Origin: Serratia sp. UGAL515B_01
GTDB taxonomy: Bacteria > Pseudomonadota > Gammaproteobacteria > Enterobacterales > Enterobacteriaceae
Assembly (NCBI RefSeq): GCF_033095805.1
Contig: NZ_CP109901.1
Coordinates: 3,345,766 to 3,409,765, forward strand
Direction of reading: 5' to 3'
Length of the DNA stretch: 64,000 nt
Numbering within the stretch: position 1 is the stretch's first letter; each line of letters starts with the position of its first letter. Both the position numbers and the translations under genes were made by a program. Positions 54,854 to 63,868 of this stretch are shown here, one piece after another. The notes beneath the pieces were generated by a model that saw only the letters and a program-made list of their open reading frames with translations, had not been told where the DNA came from and did not search any database.

Positions 54854-56290
54854 ATGAAGCAAGGTTTGCAACTCAGGCTCAGCCAGCAACTCGCCATGAC
54901 CCCTCAGCTGCAGCAGGCAATCCGCCTGCTGCAGCTGTCTACGCTTGAGCTTCAGCAAGAAATCCAACTGGCGTTAGAGAGCAACCCGCTGCTTGAAAAA
55001 ACCGACGACCTGCATGAAGAGATAGACACCAAAGAAAGTGCTAATACCGAAGCTCTTGATACCCGCGAGGCTATGGAGCAGCGGGATATGCCAGAAGAGC
55101 TGCCTCTGGATACTTCTTGGGATGAGATTTATTCGGCTGGAACACCTTCCGGCACGAGCAACGATTACGGTGATGACGAATTACCTCTCTACCAAGGAGA
55201 AACCACACAAACGCTACAGGATTACCTGATGTGGCAAGTGGAGCTGACGCCTTTTTCTGATACCGATACCGCGATTGCCACATCTATCGTTGACGCCGTT
55301 GATGATACTGGTTATCTCACCGTACCGCTGGAAGACATTCTGGAGAGCATGGGGGACGCAAATATAACCATGGACGAGATCGAAGCCGTCTTGAAGCGGG
55401 TACAGCGTTTTGACCCGGTCGGCGTTGCCGCAAAGGATCTGCGCGACTGTTTGCTCATCCAGCTTTCTCAATATGCTAAAGATACTCCTTATTTGGCAGA
55501 AGCGCGCCTGATTGTCAGCGAACACCTGGATTTACTGGCTAACCATGACTTTCGCAGCCTGATGCGAACAACTCGCCTAAAAGAAGATACACTAAAAGAA
55601 GCTATGGTGTTGATTCAGTCGCTCGACCCTCGGCCTGGGCAGTCGATCCATACAGGTGAATCTGAATATGTGATCCCTGACGTACTGGTACGCAAGGTGC
55701 AAGATAAGTGGACGGTAGAACTCAATACCGACAGTATCCCACGGCTGAAAATCAACCAGCAATACGCTGCTCTTGGCAATAGCGTTCGTAATGAGGCCGA
55801 CGGTCAGTTTATCCGCAGTAATCTGCAGGAAGCGAAATGGCTGATTAAAAGTTTGGAAAGCCGTAACGAAACTCTGCTCAAGGTCTCCCGCTGTATTGTC
55901 GAACAGCAGGAAGCATTCTTTGAACAAGGGGAGGAATTTATGAAACCCATGGTACTGGCTGATATCGCACAGACCGTGGAGATGCATGAATCGACAATCT
56001 CGCGCGTTACTACGCAGAAGTTTCTGCACAGTCCGCGTGGCATTTTCGAATTGAAATATTTCTTCTCCAGCCACGTGAATACCGATAGCGGTGGTGAAGC
56101 CTCCTCAACGGCGATCAGGGCCTTAGTGAAGAAATTAATAGCGGCGGAAAATCCCGTCAAACCGCTTAGCGACAGTAAGCTGGCTACCCTGCTTTCCGAC
56201 CAAGGGATCATGGTAGCAAGGCGTACCGTCGCCAAGTACCGAGAGTCTTTGTCCATCCCGCCGTCAAATCAACGTAAACAGTTAGTTTGA
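54854..56290 (+). CDS. rpoN: RNA polymerase sigma-54 factor
   Basis: RpoN directs polymerase to -24/-12 promoters, mainly of nitrogen and stress genes, and needs an activator ATPase. The 478-residue protein has the Gln/Leu-rich activator-interaction region I (about 1-50, [23 protein letters not shown]), an acidic region II (about 55-120), the core-binding domain, and the RpoN box ARRTVAKYR at 455-463 that reads the -24 element. GGACGGAAG precedes the start. hpf follows after 23 bases. Confidence 0.98.
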   Translation: MKQGLQLRLSQQLAMTPQLQQAIRLLQLSTLELQQEIQLALESNPLLEKTDDLHEEIDTKESANTEALDTREAMEQRDMPEELPLDTSWDEIYSAGTPSGTSNDYGDDELPLYQGETTQTLQDYLMWQVELTPFSDTDTAIATSIVDAVDDTGYLTVPLEDILESMGDANITMDEIEAVLKRVQRFDPVGVAAKDLRDCLLIQLSQYAKDTPYLAEARLIVSEHLDLLANHDFRSLMRTTRLKEDTLKEAMVLIQSLDPRPGQSIHTGESEYVIPDVLVRKVQDKWTVELNTDSIPRLKINQQYAALGNSVRNEADGQFIRSNLQEAKWLIKSLESRNETLLKVSRCIVEQQEAFFEQGEEFMKPMVLADIAQTVEMHESTISRVTTQKFLHSPRGIFELKYFFSSHVNTDSGGEASSTAIRALVKKLIAAENPVKPLSDSKLATLLSDQGIMVARRTVAKYRESLSIPPSNQRKQLV

Positions 56291-56313
56291 CCTCCAAAGA
56301 GAAGGAAGACATT

Positions 56314-56601
56314 ATGCAGCTCAACATTACCGGACACCACATCGAAATCACCGAACCTTTGCGTGAATTCGTAAACAGCAAATTTGCCAAACTTGAGCAG
56401 TACTTCGATCGCATTAATCAGGTGTATGTTGTACTCAGTGTGGAAAAAGTGCAGCAGATTGCTGAAGCGACGGTGCACGTGAACGGCGGCGAGTTGCACG
56501 CCACCTCGGAAAAAGAGGATATGTATGCCGCAATTGACACCCTGATCGACAAACTCGCGCGCCAATTGAATAAACATAAAGACAAACTAAAGCAACACTG
56601 A
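56314..56601 (+). CDS. hpf: Short hibernation-promoting factor HPF
   Basis: HPF stabilises 100S ribosome dimers in stationary phase with RMF. The 95-residue length is the short form typical of gamma-proteobacteria. The protein starts MQLNITGHHIEITEPLREFV and has the sigma-54 modulation/S30EA fold with VEKVQQIAEATVHVNGGELHATS. GAAGGAAG precedes the ATG at 56314; an in-frame start at 56287 would overlap rpoN. Confidence 0.96.
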   Translation: MQLNITGHHIEITEPLREFVNSKFAKLEQYFDRINQVYVVLSVEKVQQIAEATVHVNGGELHATSEKEDMYAAIDTLIDKLARQLNKHKDKLKQH

Positions 56602-56607
56602 CATTCT

Positions 56608-56635
56608 GGGCCACTATCCTAAACGGAAGTGGCCC
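56608..56635 (+). terminator. Hairpin between hpf and ptsN
   Basis: A perfect 8-bp stem (GGGCCACT / AGTGGCCC) lies six bases after the hpf stop. There is no T run, so it may protect or partly end the rpoN-hpf transcript rather than stop it fully. Confidence 0.5.
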
Positions 56636-56818
56636 TAATCTTAGTCTGCTTGGCTACACGGCAACCCTCGGTGCGTTATCTGAATGGGTGCGTGCCAAAA
56701 TGCCATCAGGTTTAAACAGGCGAAAAACCGTCTTATGAACGTTATTCATACAGGACTTTTACACCGGGTAAAACAAACTGGCTGAATAGTTGAGTAAGCG
56801 GTTTTAAGTGAAGATGAG

Positions 56819-57280
56819 ATGAACAACGAAATAATGCAATTAAGCTCGGTGTTAAACATCGAGTGCACTAAAGGCTCGGTACACTGCTCCAGTAAGAAGA
56901 GAGCATTGGAAATTATCAGTGAGTTAGCTGCCAAGCAGCTTAACCTGCCTTCGCAGGTGGTGTTTGAAGCGGTTCTTACCCGCGAACGTATGGGCAGTAC
57001 GGGTATTGGCAACGGTATTGCAATCCCACACGGTAAGCTGGAAGAGGACACCTTGCGAGCCGTTGGCGTGTTTATCCGCCTTGAACAGCCTATTGCCTTT
57101 GATGCTATTGATAATCAACCCGTAGACCTGCTTTTTGCCCTACTGGTACCGGCCGATCAATGTAAAACCCATTTGCATACTTTATCACTGGTAGCTAAAC
57201 GGTTGGCGGATAAAACCGTATGCCGCCGTCTGCGCGCAGCACTAACTAACGAAGAACTTTACCAAATCATCACAGAGTAA
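56819..57280 (+). CDS. ptsN: Nitrogen PTS enzyme IIA
   Basis: PtsN is the output protein of the nitrogen phosphotransferase system; its phosphorylation state controls potassium transport and other targets. The 153-residue EIIA-fold protein has the phosphorylated His at H71 in GIGNGIAIPHGKLEEDT. The N-terminus MNNEIMQLSSVLNIECTKG matches the E. coli protein after its first residues. rapZ and ptsO follow. Confidence 0.96.
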   Translation: MNNEIMQLSSVLNIECTKGSVHCSSKKRALEIISELAAKQLNLPSQVVFEAVLTRERMGSTGIGNGIAIPHGKLEEDTLRAVGVFIRLEQPIAFDAIDNQPVDLLFALLVPADQCKTHLHTLSLVAKRLADKTVCRRLRAALTNEELYQIITE

Positions 57281-57407
57281 CCATTGGCTGACGTGACTAA
57301 CAGCCTCAAAAACGATACTGTTTTCTAATGATATCCAGGTTTTAACCTGGATAAAAGATCCTAACGGTGGCGATAAGCGCCACTTCGATGCCAGGGGGAG
57401 TTGCCAC

Positions 57408-58262
57408 ATGGTGCTGATGATTGTCAGCGGCCGTTCCGGTTCAGGGAAATCCGTCGCCTTGAGAGCGCTGGAAGACATGGGTTTTTACTGCGTTGATAAC
57501 CTGCCCGTGGTGCTGCTACCGCAGCTTGCCCATACGTTGTCTGAACGTAATAGCTCCGCAGCGGTAAGCATTGACGTACGTAACATGCCGGAATCACCGG
57601 AAGTGTTCGAACATGCGATGACACAGTTACCGGACAGCTTCTCTCCGCAACTGCTGTTCCTAGATGCAGACCGTAATACGCTGATTCGCCGCTATAGTGA
57701 TACTCGCCGACTGCATCCTCTTTCCGCTAAAAACCTGTCGTTGGAAAGCGCAATTGATGAAGAAAGCGACCTACTGGAACCACTACGTTCTCGCGCCGAT
57801 TTGATCATTGATACCTCCGAAATGTCGGTTCATGAGTTAGCTGAAATGCTGCGTACCCGCCTATTAGGCAAACGTGAGCGTGAGTTGACGATGGTATTTG
57901 AATCCTTTGGATTCAAGCACGGTATTCCTATTGATGCCGATTATGTATTCGACGTTCGTTTTCTGCCAAACCCACATTGGGATCCCAAACTACGCCCAAT
58001 GACCGGCCTGGATAAACCCGTAGCCTCATTCCTTGACCGCCACACCGAAGTGCATAACTTCATTTACCAGACGCGTAGCTATCTAGAACAGTGGCTGCCG
58101 ATGCTGGAAACCAACAATCGCAGCTATTTAACCGTAGCGATTGGTTGTACCGGTGGTAAGCACCGTTCAGTTTATGTGGCAGAGCAGTTGGCCGACTATT
58201 TCCGTTCACGCGGCAAGAATGTTCAGTCGCGCCACCGTACACTGGAAAAGCGTAAGCAATGA
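57408..58262 (+). CDS. rapZ: RNase adapter protein RapZ
   Basis: RapZ binds the sRNA GlmZ and brings it to RNase E, thereby controlling GlmS and amino-sugar synthesis in response to glucosamine-6-phosphate. The 284-residue protein has a P-loop GRSGSGKS at 8-15 in the N-terminal kinase-like domain and a C-terminal domain with [18 protein letters not shown] and [20 protein letters not shown], which form the metabolite and RNA sites. It ends with the basic [10 protein letters not shown]. Its stop overlaps the ptsO start. Confidence 0.97.
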   Translation: MVLMIVSGRSGSGKSVALRALEDMGFYCVDNLPVVLLPQLAHTLSERNSSAAVSIDVRNMPESPEVFEHAMTQLPDSFSPQLLFLDADRNTLIRRYSDTRRLHPLSAKNLSLESAIDEESDLLEPLRSRADLIIDTSEMSVHELAEMLRTRLLGKRERELTMVFESFGFKHGIPIDADYVFDVRFLPNPHWDPKLRPMTGLDKPVASFLDRHTEVHNFIYQTRSYLEQWLPMLETNNRSYLTVAIGCTGGKHRSVYVAEQLADYFRSRGKNVQSRHRTLEKRKQ

Positions 58263-58531
58263 CGGTCAGACAAACGGTAGAGATCAAAAACAAGCTGGGT
58301 ATGCATGCACGTCCAGCAATGAAGTTGTTCGAATTAGTGCAGAGTTTCGATGCTGAGGTGTTGCTGCGTAATGATAGCGGCACCGAGGCAGAAGCCAGCA
58401 GCGTGATTGCACTGCTGATGCTCGATTCAGCCCAGGGCCGTCAAATCGAAATTGAAGCCAGCGGGCCAGAAGAACAACAGGCGCTAATGGCGGTTATTGA
58501 ACTGTTCAACTCAGGGTTTGATGAAGATTAA
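58259..58531 (+). CDS. ptsO: Phosphocarrier protein NPr
   Basis: NPr passes phosphate from PtsP to PtsN in the nitrogen PTS. The 90-residue HPr-fold protein has the active H16 in [16 protein letters not shown] and the conserved Ser region [18 protein letters not shown]. The four-base overlap with rapZ couples translation. In E. coli yrbL follows; here a small membrane peptide gene follows instead. Confidence 0.96.
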   Translation: MTVRQTVEIKNKLGMHARPAMKLFELVQSFDAEVLLRNDSGTEAEASSVIALLMLDSAQGRQIEIEASGPEEQQALMAVIELFNSGFDED

Positions 58532-58651
58532 CCTCTCCTTTCGCAAAATATCACAGCCTATGGATTTCACGATTCTGCTCGAAAAATAAAGTGATTTTAA
58601 TTCGGCGACCAATGGAAATCTGACAACGATAAAATAAAAGGAAAACAAGTA

Positions 58652-58744
58652 ATGGGTATTATTGACTGGATCTTGACCGGTATCGCCGTAGGCCTGATCA
58701 TTGGCGCTCTACTGAAGATATTTGGCAAAAAAAACAACAAGTGA
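58652..58744 (+). CDS. Predicted 30-residue membrane peptide
   Basis: This short frame encodes MGIIDWILTGIAVGLIIGAL plus a ten-residue tail LKIFGKKNNK. It is one hydrophobic helix with a basic C-terminus, the usual design of enterobacterial small membrane proteins. AAAGGAAAA at about 58637-58645, seven bases before the ATG, is a strong ribosome site. It begins 120 bases after ptsO, and the convergent PRD regulator gene ends 55 bases beyond it. I know no exact homologue; a regulatory or stress role would be typical, but nothing in the sequence shows which. Confidence 0.6.
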   Translation: MGIIDWILTGIAVGLIIGALLKIFGKKNNK

Positions 58745-58799
58745 GCGGGTCTTCACGCTCAATAATTAAAGGAAATAAGCCTCAATTGAGCGGCGCAGC

Positions 58800-60716
58800 T
58801 CAGATCCGGCTCAGGCAATCCAACGCAACCGCTTTGAAACTGTCAAAATTATTACTGCCCAGCAAACGGCTCATTGAACGTTCACGCACAAAGGTGACGA
58901 ACAGGTCATAAATCGCCATCGCTTCTTCGTAATCACTTTTGCTGATCGCCAGCAAGAAAATAACGTGCGCCACTTCATCCGTTCCCCAAGGTATCCCTTG
59001 GGGTGACAACAGCGTCACTACCACTGTCTTTTTTGCCAACAGCCCGAGGGAGTGCGGCAATGCGATCCCCTCACCCAGTAAGGTTGAGACAATGGCCTCA
59101 CGCTCTACCACCGAAGGGTAAAAATCACTACCGACAGTCCCCTCCTGCTCAAGTTGAGTGCAAACCTTATTAAACAGTTGCTCTTGCGTCAGCGGTTCGT
59201 TGACGATCATAAAATGGCCCGCATCGAAGAACTTCTCCAACATATAAGGCTTCGTGCGATCTACCAACACCTGTTTGCCCAACTGTTCCAATTGATAGTC
59301 GGTTGGAAACGGCGACATCACTACCACCGGTTTATTTTTCTCGCTGATGCGCGCATTGGAAATAATAAAATCTTCTTCGATATGGTCGAGGTTCTCGTAG
59401 TCACGCAGCGAAATAATGCGCGTCATCACCAGTTGCGGGTATTTACGTGCGATCTGCGCCTGGATCATCCGCACCGTAGAGTTGCCGGTATCGCATACCA
59501 GCATCACCTGAGGATGGCGTTGATAACCAATGTTGTAATGCCGTTCAAGACCAACCCCAATATGAAGCACTAAATAGCCAATTTCATTCTCACTCAAGGT
59601 ATAAGGCGTATGTTTACCCCAACTTGAAACCGCCGCCAGCGTGACATCGTAGGCCATAGGATAATGCTGTTTGATGTTCGTCAAAAGCGGATTTGGGATG
59701 TTGATTTGATACTTCACCCGGGTGATCATCGTTTTGATATGGGTGAGCAAGTCGGCCCGTAGCTGCTTGTCACCTTGAAGGTTGTAGTTGTAATACGAGT
59801 TGATATAGACAAGGATGTAATCCACCAACGCTTCTTCATCATCGGCATTAATCTTTGTTGGCTGCACTTCTTGTACACGCCGTGCGGCAATATTGACCCG
59901 CAAGTAGGCCTCTTCTGCCGCTGAAATCTCCTTACCCGCTGCCTTACGAAGTTCGCCGGCCAGCCACATGGACGCCTTACGCACCGCGTCATCGCCTTCA
60001 TCCACCTCAAGATCCTGTAACGGATAACCGTCAATGATACGTCGCAACGCGACAGCACAATAAAAGATCAGGTATTGCTCGCCTTCGTCCGTCAACCGGA
60101 GGGTATATTGAGCAAGCAACGGATGAAGAAGCCCGGCAAAGGTAGCCACTTGCGGTTGATGAAGAATATTGTTATTCAACAACGGGTTTTCCGCATCCGA
60201 CAGGTGCAATTGAAACAGCAGATCGGTCAAACAAGCGCGAATCGACATTTCTGAACCAAACAGCTTCATCCCATAACGCGGCTTGGTCTCAATGGTTAAC
60301 TGATAACGTGCCAAGCGCTCTCTCACCTCAGCCATATCGTTTTGTAGCGTACCCCGGCTAACAAACCATTCATCGGCCAGATCCTCTAGCTTCATGGAGA
60401 AGGCTGAGGTCAAAAAACGCACCAGTAAATAATTTACCCGCTCCAGTGCACTGCGCGGCGTGGCAAGTTTTTTGCTTTCTTGATACTGCAAAGTATTGAA
60501 CAGAGTTTGGTTATACACCTGTAGGCGATAACCTACTCCGCGGCCATGTACAAACTGAGCACCATAATTTTGCAAAATATCATTCAGCGCAGTGATATCT
60601 GCACGCACGGTTCGGGTCGACACAGCAAAACGCTTCGCCAACTCATTTTGTGGCAGTGTCTCGGACTGCAATGCATCAAACAGGTATGCCAAACGTGGAT
60701 AGGGGAATCTCACCAT
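58800..60716 (-). CDS. PRD-domain transcriptional regulator with EIIB-like and EIIA domains (BglG/MtlR type)
   Basis: The 638-residue protein is a PTS-controlled regulator of the BglG/MtlR type. It has two N-terminal HTH domains (about 5-60 and 90-155; QNELAKRFAVSTRTVRADITALN), two PRD domains (about 175-285 and 295-400), an EIIB-like domain with C408 in VCDTGNST, and an EIIA domain with H555 in GIALPHSLGLL. In the first PRD the two usual His positions appear to be C220 and N275, while PRD2 keeps H326 and H385. The alternative GTG start at 60809 would add 31 residues. It closes the minus-strand catabolic operon. Confidence 0.88.
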   Translation of the reverse strand: MVRFPYPRLAYLFDALQSETLPQNELAKRFAVSTRTVRADITALNDILQNYGAQFVHGRGVGYRLQVYNQTLFNTLQYQESKKLATPRSALERVNYLLVRFLTSAFSMKLEDLADEWFVSRGTLQNDMAEVRERLARYQLTIETKPRYGMKLFGSEMSIRACLTDLLFQLHLSDAENPLLNNNILHQPQVATFAGLLHPLLAQYTLRLTDEGEQYLIFYCAVALRRIIDGYPLQDLEVDEGDDAVRKASMWLAGELRKAAGKEISAAEEAYLRVNIAARRVQEVQPTKINADDEEALVDYILVYINSYYNYNLQGDKQLRADLLTHIKTMITRVKYQINIPNPLLTNIKQHYPMAYDVTLAAVSSWGKHTPYTLSENEIGYLVLHIGVGLERHYNIGYQRHPQVMLVCDTGNSTVRMIQAQIARKYPQLVMTRIISLRDYENLDHIEEDFIISNARISEKNKPVVVMSPFPTDYQLEQLGKQVLVDRTKPYMLEKFFDAGHFMIVNEPLTQEQLFNKVCTQLEQEGTVGSDFYPSVVEREAIVSTLLGEGIALPHSLGLLAKKTVVVTLLSPQGIPWGTDEVAHVIFLLAISKSDYEEAMAIYDLFVTFVRERSMSRLLGSNNFDSFKAVALDCLSRI

Positions 60717-60836
60717 TCTTTTCCCGTTGTTACGTGCCCGCCCGAACGCATCAAACGGGCAAAAAGTGACTTCACCGTTGGTAGGCGCACTATTTACGAC
60801 GACTACCACGAGTAACCTGCTCCCTGCACACCAGAT

Positions 60837-61577
60837 TTACCCCACCAGCTTTTGGGTCATCTCCAGCAGTTTCTTTACATCCTGTGGGCGTGTATGTCCG
60901 CTGGCAGAATCAATAATCGAGCTATAGATGTGCGGGATCACCTGTTTGACACCGGCGTTAAGTGCAATTTCAAGGATCGGTTCGTAGTTTTCCAGATCAA
61001 TCCCGCCGGTAGGTTCCAGCATAAAGTCATGCTCAGCACAGGCTTTCGCCACATACTCATATTCTTCTTTATGTTTCATACCGCCCATCGGGAAATATTT
61101 TATCGAACTTCCCCCCATGTCCTTGAGCAAAGCAATTGCCGTTTCTACCGGTACGATCGCGTCTGCTGCATGAGAACTTAGCGGTCCAGTTGAGATTTTC
61201 ACCCAGCCCACACGGCCAGTAGGCGATACCAAGCCATTGACCACGGTGTCATTTTGCCCCAACAAAGCACGACTGGTGCCAACACCGGTAAATACCTGGT
61301 TCACATGCTGCGGCTGCACATACTGGGAGATCAGGCTAACCATCGCCGACTGTTTCGGATCGCCAGCACCCAGGCCCACTGAGAGCGCGTTTTCGATCAA
61401 CCGAGCATAATTCGACATATCCGTCAGCGCACTTTCAACGTCCGGGTAGTTTTTAGAGAGTACCCCTACCAGCACGTGTCCCTGTGCCGCTTCATAAATT
61501 TCCTGAGCATTCGCTTTCGAACCGGCCAATACATTCAGACAAACACGATCTTTGTAATAATTAGGCTTCAGCTTCAT
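60837..61577 (-). CDS. KDGP aldolase family protein (DgaF type)
   Basis: The 246-residue protein belongs to the DgaF family of 2-dehydro-3-deoxy-phosphogluconate aldolases, which cleave the keto-deoxy acid to pyruvate and glyceraldehyde-3-phosphate in the Salmonella glucosaminate pathway. It has the single-domain barrel, the candidate Schiff-base lysine K160 in SSIKYFPMGG, and EPTGGIDLENYEPIL near residue 188. The start follows the lyase gene's stop by five bases, so the two are coupled. Substrate specificity is inferred from the family. Confidence 0.85.
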   Translation of the reverse strand: MKLKPNYYKDRVCLNVLAGSKANAQEIYEAAQGHVLVGVLSKNYPDVESALTDMSNYARLIENALSVGLGAGDPKQSAMVSLISQYVQPQHVNQVFTGVGTSRALLGQNDTVVNGLVSPTGRVGWVKISTGPLSSHAADAIVPVETAIALLKDMGGSSIKYFPMGGMKHKEEYEYVAKACAEHDFMLEPTGGIDLENYEPILEIALNAGVKQVIPHIYSSIIDSASGHTRPQDVKKLLEMTQKLVG

Positions 61578-61582
61578 GCTTG

Positions 61583-62692
61583 TTACTCCGTAAACAGATT
61601 TTTAATACAGGTGAAAACCGTCATCAACTGCGGTTCGTTGACACTGCGGACATCCACCTCAATCTTGCCTTCATTGGCTTTATAGCCACGAAAATAGATA
61701 GCGATATCCCCCGTTTTCAGCCGCTTGACGATATCAACAGTCGACATACCCAGCACCGTTTCATCAAAGGTAATTTCTACCCGAGCGATATCACGCCCAG
61801 CACTGTCCCAAACGGTTTTAGCACTAATCCCCTTCAACGTATTAAGCTGGGTGATAAACGGCGTCATACGTTCAACCATCTGTGCACCTGTGGTTTTCTC
61901 AAGTGTCAGGTAGCTTTCAATGGCTTGTGTCAGACCGAGAATGCCCTCCTTGCCAACTTTCATTGCACGGCCAATGCCGTCGGTTTGCTTCTTGACCCAT
62001 GCAACATATTGCTTCCTGCCAATCACCAGGCCACTGGTTGGCCCTTCGATCGCCTTAGCACCGCTGTAGATCACCAGGTCGGCCCCCATCTGGTAATAAC
62101 ACATCAGATCTTCTTCAGCGGCAGCATCGACAATGAGCGGTAAATTATGCTTGTGCGCCACTTCTGCCGCCTGCTCTACGGAGAGAATGCTTTTCTGCAC
62201 ACAATGGTGAGATTTCACATACAACACGGCGGCAGTTTGCGGTGTGATGCAGGCTTCGATCTGCTCAGGTGAGCATTCGTTGGCGTATCCCGCCTCCACG
62301 ACCTTGCCACCGCCAAGGGCCACCATAGTGTCAACGGGTGCGCCGTAGTTGACGTTATGCCCACGCGGCAAAACGATTTCACGTGGTTCATTGACCGGTG
62401 CAGAATGCAGGTTGACCAGCAGATTGGCATTATCTTTGACGATCACCGCCGCTACCGATTGGGCAATGCCGGCAGAAGCACAGGAAACGACTACCGCATC
62501 CTCAACATTCAATAGACTGGCAATATAGGCCCCGGTCTTGTTGACCAGATCCTTGATTTCGAAATAATGATTCAGGCCGTCATCCACGGCATCGATCACC
62601 TGCTGGCGTGGCGTAGAGACGCCCAAAATGGTCATGCGACCAGAAGTATTGATAACCTGCTTTAAGTTATATTTCTCATAGACTGAAGACAT
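61583..62692 (-). CDS. DgaE-family PLP-dependent ammonia lyase (SelA-like)
   Basis: The 369-residue protein is a fold-type I PLP enzyme related to SelA and to DgaE, which eliminates ammonia from D-glucosaminate-6-phosphate. The probable PLP lysine is K213 in IYSGAKAIEGPTSG, with the Asp of LIVDAAAEEDL (about D189) binding the ring nitrogen. The start at 62692 is preferred because AAGGAAAA lies nine bases upstream; it overlaps the preceding gene by 17 bases. An in-frame ATG at 62710 is possible. The reaction is inferred: 2-amino-2-deoxy acid to 2-keto-3-deoxy acid plus ammonia. Confidence 0.85.
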   Translation of the reverse strand: MSSVYEKYNLKQVINTSGRMTILGVSTPRQQVIDAVDDGLNHYFEIKDLVNKTGAYIASLLNVEDAVVVSCASAGIAQSVAAVIVKDNANLLVNLHSAPVNEPREIVLPRGHNVNYGAPVDTMVALGGGKVVEAGYANECSPEQIEACITPQTAAVLYVKSHHCVQKSILSVEQAAEVAHKHNLPLIVDAAAEEDLMCYYQMGADLVIYSGAKAIEGPTSGLVIGRKQYVAWVKKQTDGIGRAMKVGKEGILGLTQAIESYLTLEKTTGAQMVERMTPFITQLNTLKGISAKTVWDSAGRDIARVEITFDETVLGMSTVDIVKRLKTGDIAIYFRGYKANEGKIEVDVRSVNEPQLMTVFTCIKNLFTE

Positions 62693-63815
62693 GAGTGGCT
62701 TTTCCTTCATCGGTTAATAGGACTTCCCCTGCGACAACGGCAGCCAACGGCACCAGCCGCTGCTCACTGTTGACCGATTCCCCTTCAGAATCGGCAAACA
62801 CCAATGGCCCTTTACGAAGCTCAAAAATGGTCAAGTCAGCATCAAAACCAGGCTTCAATTGCCCTTTGGTCGTCAGGCGTAATGCCGAGGCGGCATTCTC
62901 CGTGACACAACTAATCACCTGCGGCAGAGAGAGGCCAATGGTGAGGAATTTGGACATCACCGCAGCCAGGCTATGCACCGGGCCTGACATGCGGTTACGG
63001 CAGTAGATATCGGAACTGATGGTATGTGGGAAAATCCCCAGCGCAATCGCCTGCCGCGCAACATCAAAACTAAAACTGGCAGTACCGTGGCCCACATCAA
63101 GAAGAACGCCACGTTTCAGGGCTCGCTGAATTGACTCACGCAGCGTACCGGAAGGGGTCAGAATACGGTTCGGTTTGCCGTTATAGCAATGGGTAATGAT
63201 ATCACCTTGGGTCAGCAGATCGGCAATTTCGTCCAGATCCGGTGGATTATTACCAATATGCATCATCAAAGGCAGTTGCTGATTTTCCTGTTGGATCTCT
63301 TTCGCCAGTACCAGAGGTTTGGTGCCATTCTGGCCCACCACGCTGCTGCTCATTCGGGCCTTAATCCCAATGATAAAACCGGGCTTCCCGTCGATGGCTC
63401 TCTTGACCGCCTGTTTATTGATATCGCTCAGATCGGCCAGCTCATTTTGTCGCAACAGGCCAATACGCGAGATATTCAGGAAGGCAAAAACGTTGGTCTT
63501 GGCACTGCGCGTTAAGATGTAGAACTCATCAATATCATCGGTGCCCGTGCTGCCAGCATCCACAACCGAGGTCACGCCGCTGGCAACACCGACAAGATCC
63601 GGCTCATCGTGATAAATAGGTGAGGAGGGATAACAGTGTACATGAGCATCGATCCAACCGGCACTCAAGCAGCAGTTACCTGCCAGGTCCAGCTGTCTGC
63701 GAGTGCTTGCCTCGGCAGGCAGTTGACCTACCTTGGCGATTTTACCCGCCTTAATTGCCACATCGATCAGGCTGTCATCCACCATTCTGGCGCGCCGGAT
63801 GATTAGGTCATACAT
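62676..63815 (-). CDS. Amidohydrolase/deacetylase family metallohydrolase
   Basis: The 379-residue protein belongs to the deacetylase branch of the amidohydrolase superfamily (EF0837/AHA_3915-like). The metal ligands are all visible: H58 and H60 in DAHVHCYP, the candidate carboxylated K152 in GIKARMSSS, H186 in MMHIGN, H209 in ITHCYNG and D269 in ISSDIYCRNR. This suggests removal of an acyl group from an N-acyl amino acid or amino-sugar acid. It overlaps the lyase gene and lies 53 bases after the DUF4310-type gene, in one operon. Confidence 0.88.
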   Translation of the reverse strand: MYDLIIRRARMVDDSLIDVAIKAGKIAKVGQLPAEASTRRQLDLAGNCCLSAGWIDAHVHCYPSSPIYHDEPDLVGVASGVTSVVDAGSTGTDDIDEFYILTRSAKTNVFAFLNISRIGLLRQNELADLSDINKQAVKRAIDGKPGFIIGIKARMSSSVVGQNGTKPLVLAKEIQQENQQLPLMMHIGNNPPDLDEIADLLTQGDIITHCYNGKPNRILTPSGTLRESIQRALKRGVLLDVGHGTASFSFDVARQAIALGIFPHTISSDIYCRNRMSGPVHSLAAVMSKFLTIGLSLPQVISCVTENAASALRLTTKGQLKPGFDADLTIFELRKGPLVFADSEGESVNSEQRLVPLAAVVAGEVLLTDEGKATHVFSL

Positions 63816-63830
63816 ACTTCACGACTCCTA

Positions 63831-63861
63831 TTAGCCCCTAGGGAAACCTCCCGGGGGCTAA
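63831..63861 (-). other. Intercistronic hairpin in the catabolic operon
   Basis: TTAGCCCC and GGGGCTAA pair over 8 bp, and GGGA/TCCC inside can extend the structure. It fills the gap between the DUF4310-type stop and the deacetylase start. With no T run it looks more like an RNA-stability or processing element than a full terminator. Confidence 0.5.
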
Positions 63862-63868
63862 ATCTTTA

